DNA from: Bostrychus sinensis
Taxonomy: Eukaryota > Chordata > Actinopteri > Gobiiformes > Eleotridae
Assembly (NCBI GenBank): GCA_020698575.1
Contig: CM036255.1
Span: forward strand, 15,530,501 to 15,594,500
Length of the DNA: 64,000 bases
Direction of reading: 5' to 3'
Positions 11,178-23,490 of the stretch are shown piece after piece. The notes beneath the pieces are model-generated. The model had not been told where the DNA came from. It did no database searches and saw only the letters and a program-made list of their open reading frames with translations. The position numbers were made by a program, and so were the translations under genes. Positions within the stretch are counted from its first letter, which is position 1. Every line of letters starts with the position of its first letter.

Positions 11178-11467
11178 GGGGCACGGTGGCAGAGTGGTTA
11201 CTGTTCTCAAATCCCAGCAAGGAGATCATGGGTTTGATCCTTGGCTGGCCAACACACCATCTCTGGCTGGAGTCTGCATGTCCTCCCTGTGTTACTGTGG
11301 GTTGGTGACTCTAATGGTTGTCTGTCTGTATATGTTTCTGTGTCAGCCCTGCGACAAGCTGGCCCCTGTCCAGTGTGTACCCCGTCTAAGGCCTAAAGTT
11401 ACTGGGATGGGCTACAGTCAACCGCAACCCTTAACAGGAATAAGCGGAAGAAGATGAATAAATGAAA
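11178..11467 (+). mobile_element. tRNA-derived SINE of common teleost type
   Basis: It starts ggggcacggtggcagagtgg. The polymerase III A box tggcagagtgg is at 11187-11197 and the B box ggtttgatcc at 11231-11240. The body has gtctgcatgtcctccctgtg and ccctgcgacaagctggcccc, and the 3' end has gggatgggctacagtc and aacaggaataagcggaagaa. That order is the familiar fish tRNA-SINE. The copy is diverged. Related fragments are at 25996-26055 and 48305-48625. Confidence 0.88.
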
Positions 11468-12645
11468 AATAAGATATATCAATAGACTCATATTTTGGGA
11501 CATTGTGCTTATTTGGGACAGTTTAAACCCCCAGACTGAGCTGTACTGACTGGATCAATACTGTACTGCTCCAGTGAAAACAAGAACAAAGCCAAAACCA
11601 CAACCACTGTATTCTTTTCTTAATAGATGAAGAAGTTATAACGCTCATTGAATTGACAGAAAGCTAGATATGTGTATGATTTATATTAACATTATTTAGA
11701 TGTGACCAGTGGTATTTAAGCATATACAGATTAATTTACCATAAAATAATCATTGTAAAATTGCCTCATTAGACTCAAACAATATGGCTGCATTGGAAGG
11801 AATGGTGCGACAAATGTAACAGACCACAAAATATATCCAATGGAGGTATTAGCCTTAGCCCCCAAATATTGCAAACTATGACTAATCAAGATTGTTTTTG
11901 ATGAGAATCACTTGACTACATGTGTGTAATGTCAGAGCCTGGGTGAAAACATTACCAAGTGTATCAGTGTTAACCTTTTTTATTTAACAAGCATTCATTT
12001 TTTCTTTAATGTTTTTAGTTTGCTCCTTTGTAAAAATGGGGAAAAACTCACACGTCACTAAATTGCAGGTGCTGCTTCCTTGATTACATGAAGGAGATTC
12101 ACATCAGACTTTTTGCTCACGACTAAGGGATTATTTAGTGTCTACTAGTCTCTCAGCTCCACATTTGCACACAGTCTAGTGACCAAACACATACAGTCTA
12201 ACACACTGACCTTTACTTCCTCATTAAAAAGCTCCATCATCCCATACACATCGACCGCCCACCGATCAGGGTGCATAGACCTTCAACCCAACCCCTCCCT
12301 GGGGGGTAGACACTGTAGCAATCAGCCCCCCGCTGGCGACACATCAATCATACCTGACCGGCACAGGGCTCGCAACACACACAACAAGCAGCCTGGCACA
12401 GCAAGGCGCCATGTTTGACGGTCATCTTCCTCCGCTCCTGTCCATCTCTTGTGGACTGGTGTCAGAGCCTGTTTAAGCTCAGGTCACACAGCGGGACATC
12501 AGGTTGACTGGAATGGTTAATAGTCACTCTAAAGACTGATGGGACCTGCCATATAATGTGTATCCCTTCCATGAGGTGCAAAGGGAATGAATAATAGGTA
12601 TATATACATATTTATATAATTTTTATTTATTACATCTTCAAAATA
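11468..12645. other. Unassigned DNA with a GC-richer patch
   Basis: 12240-12430 is noticeably richer in C and CpG than its surroundings (runs such as ccctccctggggggtag). No open frame of known type and no repeat boundary is seen. Confidence 0.45.
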
Positions 12646-12649
12646 CACT

Positions 12650-12885
12650 TCTCACAATGGTGGCAAACCTTTGCAACCAGAAGGTCCAGAGTTTGAGCCC
12701 AGGTTTGTAGTAGTGGGCTAAGTAGTATTAAAACATTTATTTCATTTTGTACTTAGGTAAAAGGGATTTTGAATAATGTAAATTTTACTTAAGTAATTAT
12801 TTGGACTATTTTTTTTTTTTTACTTTGGTAATAATATTTTCATTCTTGAGTACAGATTTTGAGTACCTTCTCCACCTCTTCCCAT
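12650..12885 (+). repeat. tRNA-like fragment followed by TACTTTTACTT-type repeat
   Basis: 12655-12715 has tRNA-like wording (acaatggtggcaaacctttg and cagagtttgagcccagg), possibly a degraded SINE head. From about 12700 it continues with acttaggtaaaagg, a T run, ggtaataatattttcattc and gagtaccttctccacctc, as in the dispersed family. Confidence 0.5.
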
Positions 12886-15039
12886 AGTGACAGAGCTGTG
12901 ACAAGAATAGTCCTTATTCCTCATTAATTTTGAATTTTGAAAAAAAAAAAAAGGATATATATTTTTGAGAGCAAAATTGACTACTTTCATATGAGAGAAT
13001 CTGTCACTCAGTTGTATTTGCCAACTTGTTTAATTGTCACTTATTGATTTTCTCTACGCAGGCACTGGCATTACATGAAGCTGTGGTATAAATTCAACCA
13101 GGAAGACTGATGTCTTTTCCCCTTCAATTCCCCATCACCTGACTGTTACTGTCAGCCAATCACAGCCTGCCACCTGCCTCTCATCCAATCACCTCTCAAG
13201 CCTTTCACACATACTCCCTCTCCTCTCAGTCTTCACCCCCAACTCCACCGCAGCAGCAGCAGCACCAGCGCCAGCACCATCAGCCTCCTCAGCCTCTCCT
13301 CCTCTTCACCACCACCACCAGTGTCTAGGTTGCTAACTAATCTATCAAACTCTCCCTTCATCACATCGCTGACGTCTCTACCCGCTGGATTCTAAGTGCC
13401 AAAATCAATAAATCATTTGTTACACTTCACTCATTAGTCTGTGTATGTTTTAAGTTTCTCCTGGTTGAAATTCCGTACATGTAGTGAATTTGTTGTGAGA
13501 TGCTGAATCAATCTTGATTATTCATATTTTGTTACATTTGATTGCTAATGCTAAAAGTAACTGAGGCCCACTCAACTTGTTCTTATGTTTATAAACATTA
13601 CAAGCCCCCACTGTTCCTGCCAGTGAGTGGTAGATTTTTAGTAGTTCCTATATTTCCCAATATGTGTAACTTCAGAATGCCTTTGGAGGATTGTGTAGTT
13701 AGCATAAACATTATTGCACATTATATAAAGGATATGTACAGATGACAATAAACTTTAAGTTTTCTTCAACACTATGCTAAATGAACATGTAGCAATGTTT
13801 TGTTTTTTACTATTCTGAAGCCTATGATAGTCAGATTTGCATAAAGAGCTGCTTGGAGGCTTGTATCCGCAGCTGTGTTTATGCTTATTCTTTTACTTAT
13901 GTCTTTAAAGTCTGAAGGAGCAGCTCTCTCTGTCTCCACTTTATATTGATTGGTTAATTGCGCCACTTAGATGTAAACATGAATCAATATCATTGTGGTG
14001 CAACAAACAAGTCTGTATATTAATTAGCCCAAAATAACAAACTGTACAGACTTTATCAAACTAAAAGAAAATACTTTTCAAAGACAAGTTACTTGATTGA
14101 GTTGGTGCTTTGACAAAACTGTTTCTTCAATAAAGAACTATATTTTACATGGAGGAGAGTATGGTTTTGTTTTCCATTATTAGGGCTGAAGTTGAATATA
14201 AGTCAGCCACACTCACCAAGCTGACAAAATTTAAATAATAGTTCATTCAGAATAAAGACAGACTTGTAGGAATATTTGTCCACTATAAGAAAAGTATCAT
14301 GTCTCATCCATGAAATTTCATGTTTATGAACTAGCTCCATCATTTCAGACTTTATTAAACATGATTCTTTTTGCCGTGACTAGGCATTATAAAAGTTGCA
14401 TTTCCATCCAAACGTCTGAAGGATTCAATCCAAAATAGTTTGCTACAAGAGGGGATTGTCTAATGGCATTAACAATGTCTAATGCCTTTTTCTTCTGTCA
14501 TTTTTATCACAGTTTTAATAGATATTTTTATTTCTTTATTACCTTTGTGCTTTTTGTACTTTTTTCCATACCAAAGCATTTTGTCATCTTTAACTCCACC
14601 AATGTCTATGTTTTCACCAGCCTTGGTTTGTTTAGTTAGTCTGTTAGCAAGATAACACAAAAAAGCATTGGTCAGATTTGTATGAAATTTTCCTAAAAGT
14701 CTGATAGTCTCCTATACCTCTGTACTAATGAGTCTCTCTGTTGAAACTCCCAGTCTGAACAATGTTGACCCTCTCCCACATCCTTAATCATAATACAGAG
14801 TTGGAGAATGAAGGCAACCTTGACTGCAGTAATTACACGCTACACATCACTAACCACCAATTATAGTGCAATATTTTGATTAGTTTGTCACAGGAAGCAG
14901 GCGCAAAGGCAGCTTGTAAAAGTCTTAACAAGCAGAAAAAAGGCAGGAAAATTAACAACGCTGAAAAAAAAAATCACAATTTTGTGTTAGAATATAACTT
15001 AGTACCTTTATGATTATACTGCAGTGTATATATGTTGCC
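12886..15039. other. Mostly unassigned DNA, with a possible solo LTR at 13075-13445
   Basis: 13080-13420 is a compositional island: pyrimidine-rich, with (CAG)n-like gcagcagcagcagcacc and (CCA)n near 13250-13320, followed by aatcaataaatcatttgtta. That resembles a polyadenylation region of a retroviral-type LTR. There is no internal domain, primer site or verified duplication, so this is only a suggestion. The rest shows no gene. Confidence 0.3.
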
Positions 15040-15043
15040 TTAA

Positions 15044-15503
15044 AGGGGACCTATTATGCCAGCTGAGCTTTCTACAGTGTTATACTGTTGCTTCCTTGTC
15101 AAAAACATGCACGAGTTGTCTTTTGTTTTATTCACGCAGGTGAGAAGCCCCGCCTTTTCCATGAAGCACTCCTGTACGCTTTTAACACCTTTTTCACACA
15201 AACGCTGTCACTTGCCCTTCAAACACACATCTGCCTGTTAGCTTCATATTACTAATACCTGCGCTAATAAGTCATCAGAGGAAAGCTTTAACTGTGCAGC
15301 ATTCCACCGCTACTTTAAACTGCTAAAGTTTGCAATGCCGGCTTGGGCTAACTGAGTGCAGTAGGTGGAGGAGGAGAGAGGGCCTTAAAGAGACATGCAC
15401 CTAATCTGAGCTTTTTTAGAGAAAGCAAAAGCTCCAAAAATGTAGATGTTTTCAATATTGATTCTTTTTAGTTATAAAATGTGCCATAAAAAGCACAATA
15501 TAG
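15044..15503 (+). mobile_element. TTAA-type MITE, left end aggggacctattatgc
   Basis: TTAA at 15040-15043 is followed by aggggacctattatgcc, the end of an abundant teleost MITE type. The interior has aagccccgcc, gagagggccttaaagag and gctccaaaaatgtagatg. The right side ends about aaaagcacaatatag, where the inverted gcataataggtcccc would be expected, so the right terminus is lost or diverged. No transposase. Confidence 0.55.
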
Positions 15504-15984
15504 AATGTTTGAATCAAAATTAATTGTATTAGTAAAAACAAACCGACATAATAAAGTTTGCACAGGTTAAACTTTTATCGAGAAAGAATTTTTACCTCTA
15601 CTATAAGTGAAAAACAACATGGTTGCTGTGGGGGGAAGGTAGCAGTTTTCAAAAACAGTTGCTTTGTCCTCTCTTCTGCCTTCTTTTCTCCATGTGAAGC
15701 CTGCCTTCAGACTTCCATTGACTTACATACAGCTATTGTGTGTTTTTGACTCTCTGAATAGTATCCCTGGCATACAGTCCTCTTCCCCAGATGGTGGCTG
15801 ATCTGGAAGACATCTCACTCCCCTCTCTACATATGGAGCTTGCTCATTTGGGCATTTGATCCCCCTTTTGGCTGGCTGGGGGCAAAGCCAAAGCGTGGAT
15901 CAGGAGAACACATCCTTCTCACTCTGGGGCAGCCAGGTATCCGACGCCAGAGGATTGTAGGGAATTTTTGCTAGACAATGCTAG
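15504..15984. other. Unassigned DNA with a small duplicated phrase
   Basis: The phrase ggcagccaggtatccgacgc at about 15932-15951 resembles ggcgcaaccaggtccacaac at 16650. Both are followed by cagagg. This suggests two pieces of one unrecognised dispersed repeat. No coding region. Confidence 0.4.
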
Positions 15985-16375
15985 ACAGGGCCAAATATAC
16001 TATGTCCAGCCACAAAGGGGCAGTAAAGAAACTAATTATTATTGTTTTTGTTTTGTTTTTTTATTGTGAGAAAATCTAGCCTCCAAAGACCCATATAAAC
16101 AGAGAAGGCTGCGGAAGGAAGAGCATCTAGTGCAAAACCTGTGCCATATTAATGTGTAAATTATAGTGCATGCTAGTAAGCAGATGATATGATGCTAACA
16201 CACCCCAAAGTGGAAAAAGCAGAAAGGAATAAAGGTTTAATATTGTGAGATGTGCTTCGATGGATACAGCATTTACCCTTGAACTAGAATATCCCCTGTT
16301 TAGGTCTAGGTCAGAGCATTACACCATTACCACTGCAACAACAAGGCCAATGCTTTGGTGGTAGTTTGTAGATTC
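15985..16375 (+). repeat. Composite SINE-like repeat, copy b (plus strand)
   Basis: Order seen: ccaaatatactatgtccagc, cacaaaggggcagtaaagaa, then after a diverged stretch ggatacagcatttaccc and ttgaactagaa at about 16260-16290, and aacaaggccaatgctttgg near 16340. This is the plus-strand reading of the unit at 56755-57150. Confidence 0.6.
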
Positions 16376-17920
16376 CAAGTGATTCTAATTTACAAGATTT
16401 ACATTTTGTCAACCAAACAATAGCATACCAACATTTTCAGCATGTAGGGATTTGCAACTTAATTTCTGATGCAACTCTCTATTTAGCCAGGCTTGGGACT
16501 GATGCAAAGAGTAGAGTGGCTTGTGAAAACCATGGCTGGATTTCTAAGTGCTTCTAGTTTCCAATTTTGGCAAAATCATCAACCAATAGTACATGGTCCA
16601 CATTTCCATATTTTTGGTTAGACTTTGGTTAACTTCTCCTTCTTGCTTTGGCGCAACCAGGTCCACAACACCAGAGGGCTCTACTAAAAAAGACACTCAA
16701 ATTCTGCTGCAGTGATGTGATTGAAATTTGCAGCTATTTCATGGTAGGCATCAAGCAGCATGGCATCTGGAACATCCCATGTGGCCGGCTGCCACGGCGT
16801 AAAACTCCAATTAACGATGCTCATTTGAACGCACTGGATCCCGAAACCTTCTGATTATAGTTCTAAGATTATATTAGAATATGTATATATTACTTTAATA
16901 GATTCAATTTTATGATTATGCAGATAAATATTAGACAATCTCGAGAGTGTTCATGGAATACTTGTCAGCTGGGAAGAAAGATGCATATTAGATTTTCCAT
17001 AGTATGCGTAACAGACGTGTACAAGATTGAATGCTAGGATTGTTGCCATGGGAGTTATTAGGAACGTGGCAGCAATCGGTTTTCTCTCAACCTATTAAAA
17101 TGTGGCAATACACGGAGCTGACTTAAATGGATAACTAACAAGCTTTGTGCATAGGGACGTCAGGGATGGCAAGAAATGGCGGTGGGGAAAGTGATGGCGG
17201 TAGAGGCAGCGTGAGGGTTTATGGAGCAACACAGAGACATTAGCCAGAGAGTTAGCTGGGGAGACACATAGGGATGTGTTCATAAAGTTTTATAGGGATG
17301 TAAAATGTGCTGATTGTTTATTATGCAAGAGAGAGGCAGAGCACAATTGGCCAACAAAGTCAGTGATGAGAGTTATTAATTGTTTACCCCGAGAGTCTAA
17401 TGATTAAGTAGGTTGTTTTCAGCGACTGGGCACAATCCAAGGAGGACTGGAAAAGTTACACCCTGATGAGATGGATGAGGGAGTGGAAGGTTCTAAAAAA
17501 CTTTTTATTGGTGTGAGTAGACTCTCTTTCCCATTTGATGTGTACTCTTTTAGACACAATATAAAAATAGTTTTTCTATGCTACAGACTTTTTATTGTTC
17601 ATAACTTTTATTAGCTGGTCTAGATTTAATTAAAAGCGTGAGGATTTTTATGCAGAGCTATAGGCAATTAGTCCCATAAAATAAAATTGTACTGAGGCCT
17701 TTTTAGCACATGAAAGATGTTTACCTTCGCCACAGAGGCTATGCTTTTTTACTGCTGTTGGTTTATTCTTTTAATTTGTTAGACTATTTCTAAACTAAAA
17801 ACGTAAGTGGATGAAAGTTTTCCAGAAAGATCAGTAATGAGACAAGGAACAATTCAATGTGGAACACATAGATCAAGAAATTCTTATTAATTCTGTTACA
17901 TTGCGCAAACATTGTACAAT
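16376..17920. other. Mostly unassigned DNA with one SINE fragment
   Basis: 16480-16540 (tttagccaggcttgggactg and gtagagtggcttgtg) is a fragment of the repeat type at 48735. The stretch 17290-17450 lacks repeat hallmarks and contains aattggccaac and attaattgtttacc, so it may be unique sequence. No gene. Confidence 0.45.
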
Positions 17921-17924
17921 ACAA

Positions 17925-18100
17925 ACTCCAGCCACCGGGGGTCAGTGAAGGGACAAATGATTAGTTTTCAAGAATTATTTTCCAATGTTGGATATGAGGG
18001 CTTTGAGTGTCAAAGGACAGCGTAATAACACCAGACACAGAAGATCCCCAGGTTAATTCCCTGCTATTGGCAAAATATCTTTACAATTACAAGGTAGGGC
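17925..18100 (+). repeat. Composite SINE-like repeat fragment, copy c
   Basis: The phrase gccaccgggggtcagtgaag followed by ggacaaatgattag is the family spacer. A degraded tRNA-like part (agatccccaggttaattccc) follows near 18045. It ends just left of the element starting at 18152. Confidence 0.5.
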
Positions 18101-18151
18101 AAAAGGCTTAACAAAAGTCTGCACTCTTTCTTACGAGTAACAGTAAAACTA

Positions 18152-20502
18152 CACTGTAAACCCGAATTAGTAATCATTACTAGAACTGCGTAAGGAAACC
18201 CGTTGTCTCGTGAGGTTTAGTTTTTACACAAACTAAAACTAAGTAATCCAAGCTGTGTCAACACAGGGAATTGAGTATGTGTGGTTTGATTACTTAAGTG
18301 CATTAGTTATGATTACTAACGTTAATTAGTAATCAACATAATCTTTACTTATGATTATTAATATTCAGAACTAAGTTATTTTGGTTTTATCACTAGATAT
18401 TGTGAGTATTATCATTGCATCTTATACAGTGTTTTCTGTGTACTGCATTATTTAAAAAAAGACTGATTTTTTTTTATTAATGCAGATTTATTGCAAAAAA
18501 AGTGCAAAAGTAAGTTTAGTTTGAATGCACATGTCAGACCTAACAGCAGGCACATGGCTTTTGGCAAGTCTTGTAGCTGTTGACAACTTTGCCCTCAATC
18601 ACAATTTTCAGCACCGCTGTGTGGAGATGGGAAAAGGTTGAAGTCCTGGCGCCATCAGGGTAAACGAGCAAGATCCCAATGTCCAGCTGGTGAAAGAGTC
18701 ATCGGTGTCCTAAGATGAGAACAAAATAAACTTTAATATTCTTTAATGTTTAGTAACTATTTTCACACTAAAATATAAACACAGATACAGTTGAACATCA
18801 CTACAGAATTTGACTGCCAATGTTATACAGACGCATGTACTGTAAAAACTCATGAGCACACAGTCATACACATTTTTGGAAATAAAAATGTAACTACTGA
18901 GACCCAGCCCACTTAGTATAGACAATGCAAAATGATACTTACAGAATTAGTCTTGGAAAAACTCTGTGGAAGTCCTGTAGGCACAGTCATTTCTTATATA
19001 AGTTGTACCAAAGGTTGTCCTATGTTGTCCCTCTTTGATCTAAAATGTCAGAGATGAGGAGAGGGACATCATTAGCAAAAATACATTTTAAAATTGTGTA
19101 AGAGTCTCTTGATGAGACACCCACTTTAAAATATATAGAAAATTCAAATTTTGGCATACCTGATCACAAATAAAGAGTGCAGGCCAGTATCCATAACAAG
19201 GCATACAGCAGCTGCAGACTCCACAGCCTCTGTCCTCCTCTGGGTCAGCTCCATCTTTTGCTTGACAACTTTAAGCAATGGTGTTTCTTGGACTTTTCAC
19301 TTGTGAACTTGCAATCCAGCTTACACAGATCCACTGCCTGCAGGCCATGATGTGTAGTGTAAGTTTAAAACTTAAAGCTTATGCCTTTATTACTCAGCAC
19401 AAAAACACTAACACAAATAGGTTAAAACTGGTGGCAGCACTGCTCTAAGAGCTGTAGAACTGATAATGTTACAGCTAAGGTGACAATCACAATAGTAAAA
19501 AAATAAAAAAAATGCCCATCTATTTTAAAGAGAGAAAAAAAAATCTTCACACCAGCTAAGCTGAGCTGTTTGACCTCCACAAAAATGGAGGGAAGCTGTA
19601 TTATAAAGAACACATGGCACAAATAAACAAGCTAACTGTGCTAATATTAAAATAAGGGCATGGTGCTAAAGAACAGTTTCTAAGTAAGTTAGAGCAATAT
19701 GGAGTTTTTGTTTATATACTGTTAGTGAGTTAACGTCTTTGCGAGCGTCTGTTAGAAGACTGAAAAATTGCAAAAGGTGAGCGTGTCCGACTCAGGACAC
19801 ACATACGTTAGTCCCATTATCCATGTTGAATCCCTAAAACCACACTGTAACCTGTTTAGGCCAATGTTAGCCGTCAGACTAGTGCTAATCCTACATGCTA
19901 AACACTGCTATGCAGCGCTAATGAAGGCATGGGCTGCTAACTGGAATTTTCTAATGAAAACATAACTAGTTTTGATGTTTCCACAGTTCTAACAGACATG
20001 CCAAACCATGAAAATATCTCTCAAAATAATTAGTTTGTTTTAAACCGTCCAGGATTAATTTAGGACTCATTATTGCAGTAACTCCACTGTCACATGTTCA
20101 AAATGACTCTTTAACACACATGTGGTGTGTGAAAGTGTACAGTGTATGTGTGTGTGTTAAGTGTACAGTTTTACAGTTTTATGCACTTACCACAAGTTTT
20201 GAAGCTGTAATCCACCAAAACCTCGTCCATTTTGTGTTTCTGCTGCCGATACTGACACAGACCCCGCTATCGGAACTTTCCAGAACTTGTGCTGATGTCA
20301 CAGCCCAAACCCCTCCCATCTCCTGTAAAAACTGAGGATTTTAAGTTTACTCTGCAGAGAGCCATTAGTGCACTCACTACTTAAGTTAAGTAGTGTTAAC
20401 ACCTGGTCAGGTTAAGTAATGACTCTGGCCTTTGCAAAAACAAAGCAATATTAGTAATAACAGCTAAACATGTTAAAAAACAGAAAAGCCGGGTTTACAG
20501 TG
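18152..20502 (-). mobile_element. 2.35-kb element with CACTGTAAACCCG inverted termini, carries a mini-gene
   Basis: Left end CACTGTAAACCCG (18152-18164) and right end CGGGTTTACAGTG (20490-20502) are perfect 13-base inverted repeats flanked by TA (18150-18151 and 20503-20504). Just inside both ends are clusters of short aagtaat, taatcat and attagtaat motifs. No transposase is recognised, so it would be non-autonomous or of an unknown type. Between the ends lies a decayed gene on the minus strand. I recall similarly ended repeats in teleosts, but cannot name the superfamily. Confidence 0.65.
18487..20230 (-). pseudogene. Decayed spliced gene inside the 18-20.5 kb element, SAMD3-like C-terminus
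   Basis: Predicted minus-strand exons are 20230-20191 (ATG, MDEVLVDYSFKTC, donor gtaagt), 19337-19160 (acceptor ctgcag, donor gtatgc, ends VMDTGLHSLFVI), 19039-18943 (acceptor cattttag, donor gtaagt) and 18709-18487 (acceptor catcttag, AATAAA signal at the end). The last exon encodes LDIGILLVYPDGARTSTF, then VLKIVIEGKVVN. After a one-base shift it gives CLLLGLTCAFKLN. This resembles, from memory, the C-terminus of the multicopy teleost proteins annotated as SAMD3-like or uncharacterised. Stops and phase breaks across exons show decay. Exon calls rest on splice motifs only, and the function is unknown. Confidence 0.45.
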
Positions 20503-20504
20503 TA

Positions 20505-21156
20505 CACATTAAAAGAAATTATTAAATGTCTCTGAGTGTGACATTGGTCTTACTCATGTGACCTCTTTGCTTTGTGTTGGTATTTTAAAATAAGATTCAT
20601 TACAGTGGACTGTTCTCTACTAGAAGGCAGATACACTCTTGTCTAACTCTGCTACTGACATTGATGCTTTTGGCTCCTGTCCAAGTTGGTCCTTTAATCT
20701 CATAAGCTTTGGATAACCCTCAGCATAACATGTATCAGAATGCTGCTTTATAAGCTTTAATAAGGAGCTTATTGATTGATTATATTGATATAGGTAGTGC
20801 AAAAAGGTTGGTATGGTATAGAACAATTAAAACAAAGTTGATAAAGCTACACACATGCCAGTTAGATCAGAGGGGTACACTGCGAAGCACATAGCCAGGC
20901 TTTTATTACTTCTCAAGGCCTGAACTCAGCTCAGAGCTAGACTCTGAGTCAGGGTTTGTGCTTCACTACTAAAATGTTCTTATTTTTTACAATACATTAA
21001 CAGGTGCACAGTATAAACCATATGCCTAATACAAAGTATTTGAATATAACAAAGATTTAACTCACTACCCCTTAAAACAGAATCAATTATTGTTGCATTA
21101 CAGTATTGCATGAGCATGATATCCATTTGCCTGTATGTGCACTATAGGCTGCAGTA
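20505..21156. other. Unassigned non-coding DNA
   Basis: No recognised gene or repeat between the right TA of the CACTG element and the hAT MITE target duplication. Confidence 0.5.
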
Positions 21157-21164
21157 GTGTATGG

Positions 21165-21537
21165 TAGAGACCTGCACCCCAAATCCTTCGGGATCAAGCA
21201 GGTATTGACGTGGTCTTGTGCGGGAGCGGGCGGTCAAGCAAAAACATACCAGGTCTCAAGCATCCCGAGAGTTTTGAGTGCACGATTAAACTAGTCTATA
21301 CAGTTGCATCCACATCTAAATGTGGGCGAGTGTGCAGCTTACACGGAGCATTACGGTAACATGCTGCTGCGGAGAGCAGCGGGGGAAGTAAACACACAGA
21401 ACAGAACACAGAGAGGAACACTGGGAACCACACTTTTTATCCTCTGCGGTATGAAACACAGGATCTGTAGCCCAATAACAACTGAAAATTGTTATAACAA
21501 TTTAACAATTGAAAAGTCAGTCCCGTGCAGGTCTCTA
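21165..21537. mobile_element. hAT-type MITE, TAGAGACCTGCAC termini
   Basis: Perfect 13-base inverted ends tagagacctgcac and gtgcaggtctcta enclose 373 bases. Flanks are gtgtatgg (21157-21164) and gtgtattg (21538-21545), a 7 of 8 match consistent with the 8-bp duplication of hAT elements. The interior is GC-richer than the flanks (gcgggagcgggcggtcaagc) and has no transposase. Confidence 0.8.
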
Positions 21538-21545
21538 GTGTATTG

Positions 21546-23065
21546 GGAACATCTAAAGTTTTTGAGGCTACGTGAAAAGGAAAAGTGGAGTGGTGCGCTA
21601 ATTGGAAGGGAATATACAGAGTACAAGGGGAAAGTTTGTTTTGTTTTTTTCTCACTCAACTGTTTAAATTGAGGGGTGTGGCCCCTGGGGAACAGAATCT
21701 GAGCAGAAAGTTCAAACCTCTATCCACACATTTGTAAGTGACCTAATACGATGGACAATTTGATTATGATGAAAACTCAAACGGAGGGCAGGGGCCAGTA
21801 TTACTGCATAGGTTAGACACTGTTTTTAATGAAATATCCAGGCAGAAAATTCACAATTATTGAAAATGATAATTTTTTTTAGAGACTGGGTCGACAACTG
21901 CACTATATTAACTATGTTAGGGTTATAATATGGCCACTTTTTTGACACTAAGTAATAAAGGTAATTTGTGCCAATGGCGAAGGCACTGAAGTCTGTGCCA
22001 GTTTTTGTTTCAGGTGGACAGACGCAATAATTGTGGAGATACTAACTATAAATGACACCAAGACATCTGCATTTTGAATCTTTATCAGCATTTTCAATCT
22101 CACAACATACAAATGGTTTTAGTGGGATTTCATTTCTCATGATTCTGCTTTAAAAATAAACACATATCATGTTTGGATGCATGATCACGAGTCAAATACT
22201 GAAATATTCTCATTCTAATGGACCCTGACTGCTACTTTCTTTGATCTAGCCATGTTTCTGTTACTCAAAGAGAATGTGAAAAAACATGTTTTAAATTGAA
22301 CTTAAACAAAAGAGAATGACTAAAGCTGGATCTTGATTGAAGTGTTTAACTGAGGTTGTTTGGCCTGAAGAGTTCTTCTGAGGTCAAGCTTTCAGAAAAT
22401 GTTAGTTTCAGTTAAAGGTGCCCCAGCTGTCCCGAGTCCTTTGTAGTTAGCATCATTCAAATGGCCAGTTACTAAATTAAGATGATTAACAATTTCCCAC
22501 CAGCAAATACACCAAATCTGTCTGTGTGCTTATTGCAAACACAGATTAAAACATTTGAGCGCCTCGGAGGATATCCATTGGTGTAGGGGGTATACTTGTG
22601 CACAAACAGTGAGAGAGTCTATAGCTGCTGGAGTGTAGGTGTCCGGTGGGAGCGAGTGTACTATTAGCAGATCATTTCCCTCTCTGCTCCAGCACGCCAT
22701 CTTCTATCATAGTTGTACTGTCAGCACTGCCTCGGAGGATTACAGGGAAACACAGAAAACCTTTGTGTGTGTACGTGGTGCAGGTGGAGCGGGGGGGTTG
22801 CAGAGATACGCTATAGAATGAAATTGAAACATGTACAGCCCCTATGTGTCCCCAAAAGTGTGATTATTACCCAGTAGGCATTCCCCCCCCCTTTGAATGC
22901 ATAGTCCTCCTGGGAGCATGCACCTTGTAGATGTGAATGTGAGGACTTCAAGGGATTTAGAGCCTGTCGCTGTTACTGTGAAGTAGCCGTTTACTATTAC
23001 ACTCTTGTCTTATGTGTAGAAAACATTTACATTTCAATTATTATGTCTGCAAGAGAGGTTGGGAT
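21546..23065. other. Unassigned non-coding DNA
   Basis: No gene recognised. 22560-22830 is less AT-rich and repeats the phrase gcctcggaggat at about 22561 and 22730. Its meaning is unknown. Confidence 0.45.
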
Positions 23066-23069
23066 TTTT

Positions 23070-23195
23070 GTTCTTTCGCAAGTCTGTCAGCAAAATAACT
23101 GGAAAAATAAGGGACATTTTCAGGAAAAGTCAGTAATGAGCCAAGAATTTATTTGTTTTTGGTGTGGATCCAGAACACCATCTAAAGCCAGGAAG
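23070..23195 (+). repeat. Composite SINE-like repeat, outer module only, copy d
   Basis: Plus-strand order is gcaagtctgtcagcaaaata, cattttcaggaaaagtcagt, aatgagccaagaa, ttggtgtggatccagaac. The tRNA-like half is absent. Confidence 0.65.
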
Positions 23196-23261
23196 TGTTT
23201 CTTTTCTTCCCCCTTTTCTGTCCCCTTGCAAGAAAATGGATATTCCACAAGATACTAACTC

Positions 23262-23490
23262 TAGCCATAGTATCAAAATCAGCTTTACTGGCCAAGTATG
23301 TAGCACATGTAAGGAATTTGCTTACAATAAATACAAAATTCACCAAAAAGAACTTTGGTATGATGAAGCACTCAGAGTTCCTTTCACTTGAACTAAGGGG
23401 CCAAGCACAGCTGAAAACAACCCCACACCATAATCCCAATTCTTTTATCTGGGTGGGTGAGCGAATACTTTTGGAAATCCAAGTCCAAGT
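23262..23490 (+). repeat. Two adjoining remnants: a fish repeat tail and a Tc1 fragment
   Basis: 23270-23325 (cagctttactggccaagtat, cacatgtaaggaatttgc) is a phrase I know from teleost dispersed repeats. From about 23362 it matches the Tc1 element at 43086: gaagcactcagagttccttt, cacaccataatccc, gggtgagcgaatacttttgg. The final Tc1 terminus is missing. Confidence 0.6.

Noticed and set aside
11187..11240. A and B boxes suggesting a tRNA gene
   Set aside because: The body and tail after the boxes are those of a SINE, and no tRNA cloverleaf is completed.
13075..13445. Solo LTR
   Set aside because: Kept only as a suggestion: no TG...CA ends, no target duplication and no internal retroelement could be shown.
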